DNA from: Viridothelium virens | Taxonomy: Eukaryota; Ascomycota; Dothideomycetes; Trypetheliales; Trypetheliaceae | NCBI GenBank assembly: GCA_010094025.1 | Contig: ML991776.1 | Coordinates: forward strand, 664,939 to 728,938 | Length of the DNA: 64,000 nucleotides | Direction of reading: 5' to 3' | Part shown: positions 33,685-45,388 of the stretch, piece after piece | How the letters are laid out: the number at the start of each line of letters is the position of its first letter | Numbering within the stretch: the stretch's first letter is position 1 | The notes under the pieces: generated by a model | Told to the model about the DNA's origin: nothing | Databases searched by the model: none | What the model saw: only the letters and a program-made list of their open reading frames with translations | Program-made: the position numbers and the translations under genes

Positions 33685-35180
33685 ATGAGTTCGAATTCTG
33701 GAGCCACATATCCTGCAAATCTTGGAGGCTTACCACCACCATCTGGCGTTACCCCCAATTTCTCTAACCCATATTCAATTGCACCAACCCTTAAGGCGAT
33801 AAACATCGTCTGCGCCACCCTGACAAGCATTGCGACGCTTGTCCGAATTTTCACGCGACTGTATATTATGAGAAGTCATGGGTGGCCAGATTGTAGGTCT
33901 AGTGAGCATACTTTAGGCGAGCAAAGATTGACCAGAGCGCAGATACCATGGTGGTTGCATGGGTACCATTTCCTCCTTTAATCGTTCGATCAAGCGGCGT
34001 TCTAATATCGCTAATTGTATCTCACGTCTAGGCAGGATACATCTCGTATCTTTTCGCGGGATACTCAATTTATAACCATGGTGCCGGCATCCACCAATGG
34101 AACGTGCCGATTGATGATCTCGTTCCATTCGTGAAAGTAAGGGACACGTCTTTAAATAGTTCTTACTGACCAAGGGAAGGCGAGTACGAATGCACTACTC
34201 ATCTACTGCCCTACAATTGTATTAGCGAAGCTTTCTATCTCTCTACAATTCGTTAACATATTCACCCCTGAGCGCGATGCAAAATTCTGGATGATTCAAG
34301 GATTTATCTTTGTTCAAGCATCCTTCTACCTATCTTTATTCTTCGTCACCCTTTTCGAATGCGTGCCAAGAGCCAAGATATGGAATCCTACCCTGCCAGG
34401 TACATGCGTCAAATATCAAGGTACGATCCTCGCTACTGGCATTTTTAATATGGTTTCGGATCTGTTGATGCTTGTTTTCCCGTTTTTCTGCATTTGGAAT
34501 TTGCAAATGCCTATCAAGAGAAAAGGAGGGGTTTCCGCGATCTTTCTTGTCGGCATATTGTAAGTCTAACACTTTCACTACATCGTAAAGGCGATGAATT
34601 GACTGAAAATTCAGAGCTCTCGCCGCCAGCATGCTCCGAGTCATCTATACTGCCATCAACAATGGTAATCCAGATGCAACATTTACCCTCACCCAAATTG
34701 GGGAATGCTCGTAAGTCGATGACATCTTTCTCTCAACTCTCCGCTGACAATGTCCTCAGAGCTGGCGAGCTGGCCGCTGGGATTCTCATCGGCAATCTTG
34801 TATGTCTCCCGCGCTTGTTCAAGCAGTACGGTCCCAAAGTCAAGCGACTTCTCTCCAAGTACTCCCGGAGCAATCTTGGAAGCGAACGGCCTCGCGAGAA
34901 GGGGAGTTTTGCTCGACCTCGGCATGGACCAAAGCCTTCCTCATGGCTTCAGAGCCAGATGCTCGAGAGCCAGTCAGCGGAATACTTAGAGTTGAAAGAT
35001 CGGCCATTTGGAGCAGCAGTCTTTCCTGATAGCAGCCTGCAAGAACGCCAGTCATCTGTTAGTGACACACTCAGCGGTCGACCGAGGCGGCAGATATTCT
35101 CCGAGCCACTGGTCGAGGCTCAAGACGAAGAAGGGGTGTTGCGGACGGTTCATGTAGAACAGAGTGTGGAACACGTCTGA
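33685..35180 (+). CDS. Pth11-like fungal rhodopsin-domain integral membrane protein
   Basis: Six exons: 33685-33892, 33943-33962, 34032-34136, 34180-34559, 34615-34710 and 34760-35180, total 1230 nt, 409 residues. The seven-helix fungal rhodopsin domain (PF20684 type) can be followed: IAPTLKAINIVCATLTSIATLV, then HGWPDYTMVVAW restored by a 20-nt exon, then NALLIYCPTIVLAKLSISLQ, FECVPRAKIW, GIFNMVSDLLMLVFPFFCIW, LVGILALAASMLRV and ECSAGELAAGILIGNLVCLP. The C-terminal cytoplasmic tail of about 110 residues is Ser/Arg/Glu-rich. There is no N-terminal CFEM domain. Proteins of this kind include Pth11-type G-protein-coupled receptors that sense surfaces or plant signals at the plasma membrane, but most are of unknown ligand. 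Confidence 0.88.
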
Positions 35181-35557
35181 TTCTAGGAACTAGTCTCAGA
35201 AATAGTCAATATACAGGTCAGACAGCTATAGGAAACTCCGGGAAAGGAGCGATGGAAATCACAGGCTATAGCAACAAGAATACTTCTCGTAGGTGAAAGG
35301 TCAAGGAGTTTGTAATTAACTTTCTTGTGTTTAGTTATAATCAATTTATCGAGTTTATCCACTCAAATCGTGACACTTATCCTGTGCGCCAAAGTAGCCA
35401 AAAACACGTCCGCATGCCCAAAGAACCGCTCGGGGGTTCGCTGTCCAGAAATATGACAAAACTCATTCCCTGATACTGATCCTGACTCTGGAGCTAGGAG
35501 AAGAAGAGGCGTTGAACCTCATTCCTAGTTTAGACAAGGGTCTTCGCAACAAGTGAT
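35181..35557. other. convergent 3' flanks
   Basis: A short spacer between the 3' ends of the Pth11-like gene (plus) and the DUF6594 gene (minus). It is A/T-rich in the middle with no coding signal. Confidence 0.5.
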
Positions 35558-37159
35558 CTATACCGGAGGATGGCCGGTCTCGGTGACCAGTATTTCCGCG
35601 CGATCCACTTGAGATTCGTCCCCTACTTCGACATCACGGACGGGCTGAGGTTCTCTGAAAGCGTTCGCAACACGTCGTGTAGCTTGATTAAGCCATGGTA
35701 CAAAGCTCCAGAAAATGTCAAGGGATAGCCCATACACTACGATACTGAAGACAGTCGACGGTGTGAGCAAGGTGGCGAACAAAGACATGGGGTCTTCACG
35801 AGATCCACCGCTGAGAAAGTTGATTATGAAGATATCAAAAGCAAAGCTCATCGCAACGATGAACAAACCGTGCCTATTTCCAAGGTCAGGTTCAATTCTG
35901 TTTTCGACTTTGCAAAGTAGCACATACATAACATCTACATCTAACAACCTACGGTCAACGAGAGCGTACTTGAACCCGAAATACAGGTTAAAGGTACTTA
36001 GGCTTTGCAACTGTCAGCAGGTATCGCATCTGCAGCAATTATTAACTTACAAGACGCGTTCCAAGAAATGAGTCTCGGGTGTAGAAAATTCTATGGTCAT
36101 GAAAGCTGACATTGCAGCAGCACACAGAAAATAGCCCCTTCTTTCTTGTGGATATTTCTTCGCATAATACGTGATAATCAGTGCCGTAGATGCGCACATG
36201 AACAGGACCAGGATAGGGGATGCGTGAGAAATGATCCATTGAACGACAGAAGGGCTTTTTTGAAGTGAGACATCGATGTCTAACATACTACTGCCATCGT
36301 GTTTTAAAATCTGTCTGGTTGACTCCGGGGGTGCTAAATGGTCGACTGGAGCGCCGCATATGGTGATGGGCAGTACTGAGAGTAGAAAGAGACTGATCTT
36401 TTGGATCCGCCATAGATGCCTATCCCGCTGTCGCATGCGGCAATTGTAATGGTTCTGAAGATATAATCTAGCAAGAACGTCAACCCCGAAAGATTTCACG
36501 ATCTTCATCTCAGGATCCTGGCGAAGATCTACAATGTCTTCTCTGCAGCGACTGAAAGCTTTGTCGTTAGTATTAGTGGTAACTGAGCGATGATCATGTC
36601 GAGCAGCGCGCTGAAAGGCCGACATATCACGATCTTTCATAAGAATATCATCTAATCTGGAGCTTTAGCTTCATACTTAGGATCTAATAGGATCAGAAAA
36701 TTTACCATTTTCCAAAAGTTTGGCTTCTATATCAGAAAGTATTGTATGCCGTGGGCGCTCTGCATCTGGCTGGTGTAGCATTCGAGAGTTCTCATCTTCG
36801 CTTTTGTGGTCATACTTATGGCTGGGTTCTCCAATTCTGATTCTCCGGTGTACTGGCTGGCAGATACTGTCACTTGTATCCAAATCATCCGATTCGCGTT
36901 CGAGGGCAGCAATTCCTTCTTGCATATGAAGCAACACGCGTGAACGCAGATAGCCAAAATCTCGAGGGAGCAAAAAGTTTTGCTCGCAATGCAGAGAAAT
37001 AGTCCGGCAGGTCAGTATAACAGGGTCATCACTCGAACTCTGCTTTTGTGTGGTGTCGTTCACATTCTTTTCATATGCCTCTATCTCCTCTTCTGCAGCC
37101 ATTCTCCCCGGTATATCGTTGGGCTCATGAATTTGCATGAAACTTTTAGATGGATACAT
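35558..37159 (-). CDS. DUF6594 multi-pass membrane protein
   Basis: Three exons in transcript order: 37159-36706, 36651-36051 and 36002-35558, total 1500 nt, 499 residues. The signature FGYLRSRVLLHMQEGIAALERESDDLD and, after the first splice, AKLLENDDILMKDRDMSAFQRAARHDHRS are typical of DUF6594, a fungal family of helical N-terminus plus C-terminal membrane helices. The hydrophobic segments ISLFLLSVLPITICGA and PILVLFMCASTALIITYYA follow. The second intron uses an AAG acceptor at 36003 with a CTGAC branch site; it adds a further part with two more hydrophobic segments (GLFIVAMSFAFDIFIINFL and STVFSIVVYGLSLDIFW). Function is unknown. It is divergently paired with the HeLo-like gene. Confidence 0.75.
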
Positions 37160-37633
37160 TCTGCCTTTGAAGAATAGTTCAACGCTTCCTGCAAGAGGGT
37201 CGAAATGGCGTCAGAGGAAAGTCTGAAGCTGAGGCTTCAGCCTCGATCTGTGGCGGCGTCAGTTCGAGACATTACGCTGTACTTGAATCCGGGAAAAGAT
37301 TAGACATGATCGCACATACTGTTGCTATGGATCGAATGGGCCTGTTTAACAGTTCTCGAGGTGCAAACCCCAACGAACTGTAAACTTGAAAGCCCGCAAG
37401 TGATACAGGTAGTAGGCTTAGATTTGGGCTAAGTGACGGCCGCCAGTACACACAAATCCTGTCCCGAGCATGGGTAAGTAGGTACCGACATATCATGCAT
37501 CGTCCACGTAAGATTCAGCCTTGCCTAGCGACCTCGGTCGCTCCTTGTGTTCGGTAAAGACTCAGAACTTCGTCGCTCTTCACGACATCGTCTCAACTCA
37601 ACTCCTTTGAAGAAGTCTGTTTGTCTTCCTCGT
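37160..37633. promoter_or_regulatory. shared spacer of two divergent membrane-protein genes
   Basis: The 474 bases between the start codons at 37159 (minus) and 37634 (plus) must carry both promoters. I see no obvious inverted operator-like motif. An alternative upstream ATG for the plus gene at 37547 would shorten the spacer. Confidence 0.5.
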
Positions 37634-38624
37634 ATGGATCCGTTGTGCGCTCTCGGCATCGCATCGAGGGTGGTCCAACTTGTTGACTGGACTGCGCATC
37701 TCGTGAGTGCAATCTCTATACGCGCGCATAGTGAAAGGCGTCTTTCTGAACTAGAGGATGACTTGCAAGCATTCCCAACATTGCTCAGAGCATTGGAAGG
37801 ATGTATCGTTTCGAGAGAGGACAAGCTTGATGATACAGGTTCAGCGACGCTACCGAACTGCAAAGTGAGGCTCCTGGAAGTGCAAGCTCTTCTGGATCAG
37901 TTCCAGGAGACGCGCGAGTCTGGGTTAGCAGCTCGAATCAACAAATACTGGAGCTGTCGTCCTCAAGATTTCAAACTCATAGAGAAGAAATTGAAGAGCT
38001 TTCCCCAGAGCATGTGGGAACTTCTGCACTCGCAGGCATTGGACCCGAAAGGCAGAGAACGCCACCAAGGGAACGGGTCGTCACATACCAGTTTTGAGCC
38101 AGTAGAGGAGGTCATTAGATGTTTTGAAAGTCCGACAAAGTCGAAAGGGTCGTCATTTGTAAGATTAGACACTTTTTATGACCCAACGTACTCGATGTTT
38201 GCTGACTTTCTTCAAGCTCTCGCACGGACGCATCTCATCAAGCAAATTCCTCCCTCAATATCTCAGTGATCCAACGCGCGATGTTTACTTGTTGTGCTGC
38301 ATAGTCTACGCATTCTCACTCATGGCCTTTCTGCAGCATCGCAAAGGTGACAGATATCAGCAAAAATTCCTTATATCAGGGTTGATTGTGGGGTTTGTGT
38401 TTGGTCTTGCTCAGGCACTTCAAGTCGGTGATATCGCTGGATTCGGGATTATTACGCCTGGGTGTATCACCGGCGCTCTGATTGCAAGTGTCACCTTGCA
38501 CAGTGTGCTGCCTGGATGGCGTTACAATTGCGATGAAAGAAATGAAGACGATCCATCCAAGACGATGCCATGCCAACATTCAGAGATGATGGAAAACAAA
38601 TTGAATCAAGATGGGACGGAGTGA
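37634..38624 (+). CDS. HeLo/STAND N-terminal-like domain protein with membrane helices
   Basis: Two exons, 37634-38158 and 38217-38624, total 933 nt, 310 residues. The intron (GTAAGA donor, CTGAC branch site, TTCAAG acceptor) joins two frames in phase. The N-terminal 160 residues start MDPLCALGIASRVVQLVDW and continue as long amphipathic helices (SELEDDLQAFPTLLRALEG), the pattern of the helical N-terminal domain of fungal STAND/NLR and HeLo-like proteins. Unlike an NLR there is no nucleotide-binding domain. Instead the C-terminal half has three hydrophobic segments: VYLLCCIVYAFSLMAFL, FLISGLIVGFVFGLAQAL and GFGIITPGCITGALIASVTL. It is probably a small membrane-anchored signalling or incompatibility-type protein. 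An upstream in-frame ATG at 37547 is less likely. Confidence 0.65.
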
Positions 38625-40377
38625 ATATGACACGAAGAGACGATTAGCCGGTGAGCCGGTGCCTTTATTAATGGCCCGTTTATGTCGACTTAACTCAGTT
38701 TCGGCTTGGTACTGGCGCTTGGGAATAGCGGGTCTGCCCTACCTCCAAGAAGATGCTATCCTTGATGGCAATACACCCCAATACAGCTCTGATAGAGCGT
38801 GTCTTTCTTTAATTCAGGATGTTGGTGCGAAAGTTTCTATTTAGTGAAATTATGATACATGAGTTGTCTTCGTCAAGTCCGTGGCTACGATACTCTAGTG
38901 TACGCGAGAAATTGCTCGTCCAACGGTGCCCTTCAGCATTATGAAGCGATCACCATCGAATATGCTGCTCTTTTCATCGTCATAATCCTGGATGTATGTG
39001 GTTCCTAGAATCTGCAAGTTTGGGCCTCTCCAGTCTATCTAAGTAAGCATTCACTATTCAAAGGTATCACTTTATCCGATCTGGTGAAAAGTCGGTTAGA
39101 TTTTCCATCTAGGATAGCGCATGTCCGGATGTGCCTCTACATGAACTAGGTATCATAGCGCACCGTACTTCTCAAGACTCGCGTGAGACTACAAATTTAA
39201 CCGACCTTGTAGCGCGCTGAGGACGACTGCGCGACCAGATTATCAAGCTCATCGTCGGAGCTGGATAACCTCCGCCATAACCTCCAGTCGTTCCAGCGTT
39301 AGGAAGCAAAAGCGTCAAGTCCATAGATTTCTACAAAGTAAAGCTCAAAGACTCGTCCTAGCTTACGACTCTCATCGATCTTCCATTCTTATCATTCATA
39401 TCTCGAAATCGAAAACAACCAAACCCTTTCCCGACAAACACTGTTTGTAGAGCTCATGCTAACATCCTTACCAAGGATTTCAACGCCCGTCCCGCAAGCT
39501 AAAACCCAGACAGCCCTATAGCCGCCCGTATCACCGTTCGTCTAGACCGTAGCCTACCTTCGAACCGTTAGTTGTCGTCAGAATCAATGTTACAGTCATA
39601 CAAGGTCGTCTGAGAATAAGAGATATGCAAAAGAAGAATGGCCGCAACACCTATGCAGTCAATATCGGCCCGTCACCCTTACCATGGATTCCTTGAGGCT
39701 CCAACTGTATGTGAAGCTTTAAATGGACCGACCTCCTCTATGGTAGCAGAGCTTCCCTGGACAACCCTTCCGGTAGATCGAGCCTCACCGACTGTCGTAT
39801 CTCGATGCAGCCTGGTATATAGAGGTACATCCTCTGGACTACCCATCACTTACTCCGCAGAAGTGTCGAATATGTTTAGACCATGCTCGAAAGCCCAGTT
39901 GATGACAGCGCCGGAGCCTCCTCGCAGAAGCACCGTGTAATGGTTGCGAAGATGTTCCTATTGACTTAGGTGGACCGTTAGCAATACTATGCCGTTAAAA
40001 AGCCTGTCTTTGCATGAAAGGGAGTAAGTCGAATTTTGTATGAGCTACCTCGAGGCTCTAATGCTTTTCTCCGTATTTCATCGGTGCAGATATGCTGCGT
40101 CTGTATGAGGAGCTTCGACATTAGGTAGGTAAGGCAAGGTACCTAAGGTAATACCTGGGGAAGCTGCACGTGAGCATGATGCTTTCTGTTATCTCTGGAC
40201 TCCGCAAAGGAGCCCTCTAAATTTCAAATGTGTCAGCAGATCTGCAGGGGAAGAAGGGTAGACAGTGCGAACATGCAAGGATGGTCTCGGACGATTCCAT
40301 ATTTGAAAGATGAAATGAAGACATTGAGAATGGTAAAATATTCCATTCTGTGGGACTGGTGTAGTTAGGACTTCTGG
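38625..40377. other. intergenic, contains an enzyme relic
   Basis: No intact gene is present. A short decayed aldo/keto-reductase-like segment lies at 39846-39945 on the minus strand. The rest gives only short frames. Confidence 0.5.
39846..39945 (-). pseudogene. possible aldo/keto reductase relic
   Basis: On the minus strand one frame reads NHYTVLLRGGSGAVINWAFE followed by HGLNIFDTSAE, then a stop. The segment NWAFEHGLNIFDTSAE closely matches the substrate-channel entrance strand of aldo/keto reductases of the potassium-channel beta-subunit type (consensus WAFEHGINFFDTAE), including the catalytic-site aspartate of the FDTA motif. Neither the upstream glycine-rich start nor the downstream tyrosine and lysine motifs can be found, so only a remnant seems left. 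I do not know which member it came from. Confidence 0.3.
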
Positions 40378-42986
40378 TTATCCTATCACATTGCCAATTC
40401 GATCCATGAGTCTCAGCCCTCCGACTGCCTCTCTGACTACCGTCACTGAATTGACCAGTCCACTCTCATCCCATCCAAAATCAATGATACCACCACCTCT
40501 CACCCTCAATCCTTTCACACTGCCTCCGCCCCATCTTGCAGGAATAGCTGGTCCGAGAACAACTGTTCTCCCTTGTCCGTTGGCCCTCCCATTTCCGCCG
40601 GTAACTTGTCCTCCCACACTGCTGCTAAAATCTGGCAGATCAACTACAAGCATACTTAACATTGCCGCAGCGAGCCCGAAATTCGCATCAATCTGAAACG
40701 GCGTGTTATGCCCCGAGTACATACTGAACCCATTCGGTGCGAAATTGCTTCCTGCCGCAAGCCGTAGTTCATAGTCGGCTTCATCCGTCTCGTTGAGTCT
40801 CGCCCAGCACGCTGCTCGCCACACTTTCTCCCAGCCTGCATTGGAGTCGACGATGCCAGGGCCACGGCTCCAGAGGCTGGTGGCGACCGCGTTCTGGATA
40901 GTCGAGTTCGTGTAGCCAGAGGCGATACCGGAAACGGAGAATCCAGGGTACCATCCCACGAGCTGCGAAAGGTGGCGATGGGTGTCGTTCTCGAAGTCAT
41001 AGCCGAAGGAGTCGGGGACCTTCCATTCTTTGATCTCGCCCCAGCTGCCAATGTGGATTCCGGTATCGAGATGGGCGAGTGCGCCGCTGACGTTCGCGAA
41101 GAAGGCTGCGTCGTCCGAGCCAGAGACGTTGGCATAGGGAATGATCGAGGATGTTGAAAGGATGCTCGTGAAGAGTTGACTGAGCAATTGCTGATAGTGC
41201 GTGCAAGCAAAAGTTGTAGGCCCATGTTCTGGGGAGTTACATGGATTGACGACAAATGTGGAGTCATTGAAATAAGCATCCGGTTGAAGTTGTGAAAGCC
41301 AGAACTGAGCAACGCCCTTCATAAGGGGATAACCTTGGTCAATGAACCAGGAAGTATTCTGTGAGTATGAGTAGTGGTCGTAGACTTGCTGCATCATCCA
41401 AGCCGCGGACGCGGGATCTGGCGTTGGTCAATTGGGCTCACAGTCTCCTAGAAGGGCTAATTTAGTGGAAGACATACAATTAGCCCAAGATGCATCATAT
41501 TTCATTGCAGTGCTCCCAAATATGTTCAACTCATCATGAGTCACCCAGCCTGGCGCGCCGTACAAGAGCTGGGCAGTCTCCATACCCCTCGGCACCCAGG
41601 TTTCCTGCATGTAATCCCAAAGTGCGGCTAGAACCCCTTCGCCAAGGCCAGTTTGATCAGCAATCCAATAATTCATCTGCAGATTAATGTTGGCGTGGTA
41701 ATCAGCACTCCAGGCTCCATACAGGTCAGTACTCCATCGCCCTTGAAGGTTGGAAGGAAGAGAATTATCGCGAGATGATGTAAAAGATAGATGCCGGGCG
41801 TAGTCAAATAGTAACGACTCGAAGTAAGGATCGCCAGTTCCATTAATGTTATACCTAGATACTATCTCTGAGGTCTCCAGTCCTGCAGAGCCGGCGATGT
41901 CGGGGAGACTGAGACTAAATGTGCTGGCTAGCGATTGGTAATCTGCGACTGCAGCCTGACGAATATCATTCTCCGGCTTGCTCGTTGCATCAGAGACGAG
42001 TGCGTCAACTGACTCGGTTGGATCGTTGCCCCTAAAGGAGAAGTTATTGGCGGCGTTACCGTACTGCTTCACATAATTAGTGTCAGCTCCAACCAGGATG
42101 CTTAGACTGCGTTTTCCGCCAACAGATGGCACTGTCATCCAGGCGCCGGTACTGTTCGTGCACGTGGCTGTTACGTTGGTATCCGCTAACTTTGCGGTGG
42201 CATAATATTTCATTCCAGTAGTATCAACGGCTGCAGTGAGACCTGCAAAACCAATACTATTCTTACTGCATGTTGCATTTTGCAAGCTGGAATCCACCAG
42301 CGTGTTTTCCAGAGCTATTCCGACTGCTGGTAATGTCGAGTTGGACTCGAGCTGATAAACACAGATTTGATCTGGATAGGAGCAGTAGACCCTGGACGTA
42401 TAGCTTACGCCGGCATCAGTCACGAACGAGGTGGTATGGATTCCAGTAGTGAGATCGAGTGACCTATTGTAGCTCGAAGTTGAGGTAATTCCCGCAATAG
42501 ACACACTTAGATTTCCCAGGACTTGATAGCTTCCATAACAATCATATTCACTGCCTAATAGCTGGGAAACGTTTCCGGTCCCGTTTTGGAATATCCATTG
42601 GCGAATGCTTGGTAGAGAGGTATATCTTTCGGATGAAGGATTGCCGCCAGTATAGTTCTGACAGATCGTCAGTATCAAGTCAGTAGTGATACTCCTTGTG
42701 AACTTACACTGCACTCAAAAGGACCCCCGGACCATAGTGAATCCACGTTCAAGTTGATCGATTCAGACCCTGGGTTACCAAATGGCATTGCTGGGCCTGC
42801 GTAAGTCAAGGCAAATTACTCCATTGAACAATACCTACCTCCAAGACGACCATTTCCAACTGCGTAAGATTGCTGAATGACATCGTCCGCTGCAGCTGGA
42901 GTACTTGACCAGAGGGACTTTGCCTCCACTCTTGTAAAAGTGCCAATTCCGGCTGTTAGGAAAATGCCCAGGTGTAATCCAACCAT
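40378..42986 (-). CDS. secreted GH95 alpha-L-fucosidase
   Basis: Four exons in transcript order: 42986-42839, 42796-42708, 42657-41478 and 41417-40378, total 2457 nt, 818 residues, the usual GH95 length. The start at 42986 opens a signal peptide ([20 protein letters not shown]). The N-terminal beta domain has [20 protein letters not shown] and [17 protein letters not shown]. The catalytic (alpha/alpha)6 barrel keeps the residues known for this family: the paired asparagines in [15 protein letters not shown], the glutamate in [10 protein letters not shown] and the aspartate in [14 protein letters not shown]95 enzymes remove alpha-L-fucose (or related L-galactose) from glycans such as xyloglucan. 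There are many N-glycosylation sequons. It has no neighbouring carbohydrate gene. Confidence 0.93.
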
Positions 42987-44026
42987 TATGCCAGGCCGAA
43001 GAGAGAAGAACAACAAAAAGCTTTACAAAATCGGGGACATCATAGACCTAACTTTAGAGAGCTATGGAAGAGTTACAGGGTCAATCGAAAGAGCAAAACT
43101 TCTCCTTGCCACGACACTTCTTTCACCTACTTTAAGTTAATCGGTAGTGGATCTTTGAGGCTAAATCTACAAACTAGTCAAGGCACCCCGCAAAGATGAG
43201 CAGTCCCTGCAGATAGCCTCAGAGGTCTCGACATCTTAGACCCCTGAGGGCACTTGCAGCGAGCACGGAGGCGACAGAGACCACTCGCGGACGATACATG
43301 GTTATGGAGGATTTGGTAATTTTTCCGTGCAGAACCGTCGGTGTTTCCTGGCCCGAACTAGTTTTCGCTGGCTATCCCTATTCGGACACGCCGGGTTCGG
43401 GCGATAAGATGATGTTGTTACGTTCATTACGCTGATATTCCATGGCACTATGAATTGAGAAAAAGGTGAATGGATCTTGTTACAGACATGAGGATGCAGT
43501 TCTCCAACCATTTGTACGTGCCTTCTTGGCTTGTCATATCGGGCTTCTTGGCAAGTTTTGCGCTCAGGTACGGTATATGGAACCATGACCCGAGAATCTT
43601 GAAGGTTCGGAGAGCATTTCAAGATCCGTGAGAGCAAGTACTCCATTATTAGGGATGAGCCTGGCAGTTGGGAGCTAAACGAGGAGACATGAAATGACAT
43701 TGGGGAAACTGTGTGGAGACAACTCTGTCCAGCCGGATTCTGCCCGCTACTCTAAGGAATTCCGCCCGCCAGAGTTTCGCCGAAGAACATCACCACTCCA
43801 TTTGCGGCGCGACCATAAACTTGCCATCCTCTAGCTGAGTCTAGGTACAATCAGGCAAAGCGTGAATTCCATTAGCATTGCTCTACATCACAGCTCAGTT
43901 GCCTCTGTCAATCGAGCATCGCTCTTGTCTCACCCACATCTTTCCAATTCCAGGAGACCTTTACGAGCACGCCGCCGTCAAGCCGCTGTGAGAGCTACCT
44001 ATCGTTTCAAATATTCATCCACGGAC
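42987..44026. other. divergent intergenic region
   Basis: This is the 5' flank of the fucosidase gene (minus) and of the I9-like inhibitor gene (plus). No other gene is supported. Confidence 0.5.
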
Positions 44027-44395
44027 ATGACGAGAATTCACTGTTGGCGGGTCTCGCTGATCAACTCTTTCTTGATCTTTCGAATGGTGCTTTCTTCGAT
44101 AACCCCTGCGGTCTCGTATAGCACATATCGAGCGCCTTACCACCCTTCTTCCGATCCAACACGATTTCCTGCTATACCTGATTACTACATCGTCAAGCTT
44201 CGCGAAGGCCATGAATTGGAGGATCACTTTGCATATATTGGATTGGATCTGTCCTCAATGCAAGAGTTTGGACGCATTGATGGCCTGTCGTCGTACTATG
44301 GAAAATTCAGCTACAAAGTCGTTCATGAGAAGATACGGCGCGACCCAGGCGTCCTATACGTAGAAGAGGATACCCCTGTTCATCTAATTGACTAG
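44027..44395 (+). CDS. secreted stand-alone I9 propeptide-type protease inhibitor
   Basis: A single exon of 122 residues from the ATG at 44027 (an in-frame upstream ATG at 43862 would add 55 residues and is less likely because a hydrophobic signal-like segment, VSLINSFLIFRMVLSS, would become internal). The mature part begins after a Ser/Pro-rich spacer and carries the inhibitor I9 fold: IPDYYIVKLREGHELEDHFAYIG, then RIDGLSSYYGKFSYKVVHEKIRRDPGVLYVEEDTPVHLID. This matches the propeptide of subtilisin-like proteases, but no protease domain follows, so it resembles the small free inhibitors such as the Pleurotus POIA1 type. It may control its own or foreign subtilases outside the cell. Confidence 0.7.
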   Translation: MTRIHCWRVSLINSFLIFRMVLSSITPAVSYSTYRAPYHPSSDPTRFPAIPDYYIVKLREGHELEDHFAYIGLDLSSMQEFGRIDGLSSYYGKFSYKVVHEKIRRDPGVLYVEEDTPVHLID

Positions 44396-45388
44396 CTGAG
44401 CTTTGCAGTATACACTGGTACTCAAGACTAGTGTGCAGCGGTACGAAGCATAGCCATTGCGGAACATTCATCATTGATGAATTTCTCTGGAGAGCCCCTC
44501 GGCTTAGATATCGAGCACGAACAGGAATATGGCCCAATCATTTTAACCCTTGCCTCCTTTAGCTCAACCTTATGGATCCTTGAATTCCTTTCGATCCATG
44601 CTGAACACCAACCTTTCTAGATCCCCGAACCAGCAGAGGTCAATACTAGCCAGGTCTTTGCCCTCGTCGTGGAGTTGTCGATAGCTTCGAAGGATGCGGG
44701 ACTTCTGTTCAGAGCCCCAGCAGGTGACGGACTCCGTCGACGTAGACATCACGCTCACTCCATAAAGACCAGCGTCAATCAGCCTTCCGCCATGGCGTAG
44801 GCTTGCGTCGCCTCTGCCGCGCATTTGTACGTGAGGTGGATTTACCATTCAGATTTCGTACGTCTTTGAGCGCATTGGGCAATGGGACCGAATGAGGGGC
44901 CGTTCAGAATCCCCTCCATGTAGCTTTCGAAGTGGGATAAGTGCTGGGTAAATCATCTCCCGGCAGGTCTCCCACGAGAGAGATAGGCGATTCAATTTAT
45001 CTCAGAAGCTATTTTGAAGGCAAGGAGTGCTTGCAAAGTTGAAGGGTTCCTCAACGACCACAGCTTTTCTTCAAGGACGATATTTTCAAGCTGATGATAT
45101 GGGCGATCGAAAACAGCGTGGTCACGATTAGTGGCATAGAGCGAATGCTAGATACGGGTAGTGAGGTGAAGGCTATGCTGAAGTCCCTAAGTGTATGAGG
45201 ACTAAGTCGACAGATGTGCTTTAATAGCCAGAAGTCAGATTGGACTCGCGGAGAAAGAGCACACCCAAGATTGGATTTGTACATATCATGGTACAACGTG
45301 ACTTTACCTACACATCGAACGCCAGAAGATAAGTTGGTAACGACCAATCTATTTCATCTCCGCTTAATAGCAACATAAGAATCTTAAT
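44396..45388. other. convergent 3' flanks
   Basis: This lies between the 3' ends of the I9-like gene (plus) and the complex I gene (minus). A minus-strand frame at 44570-44848 has no motif and is not called. Confidence 0.5.

Noticed and set aside
45040-45056. 13-base match (GGGTTCCTCAAC) to the MITE arm
   Set aside because: The match is too short and has no inverted partner nearby; chance is sufficient.
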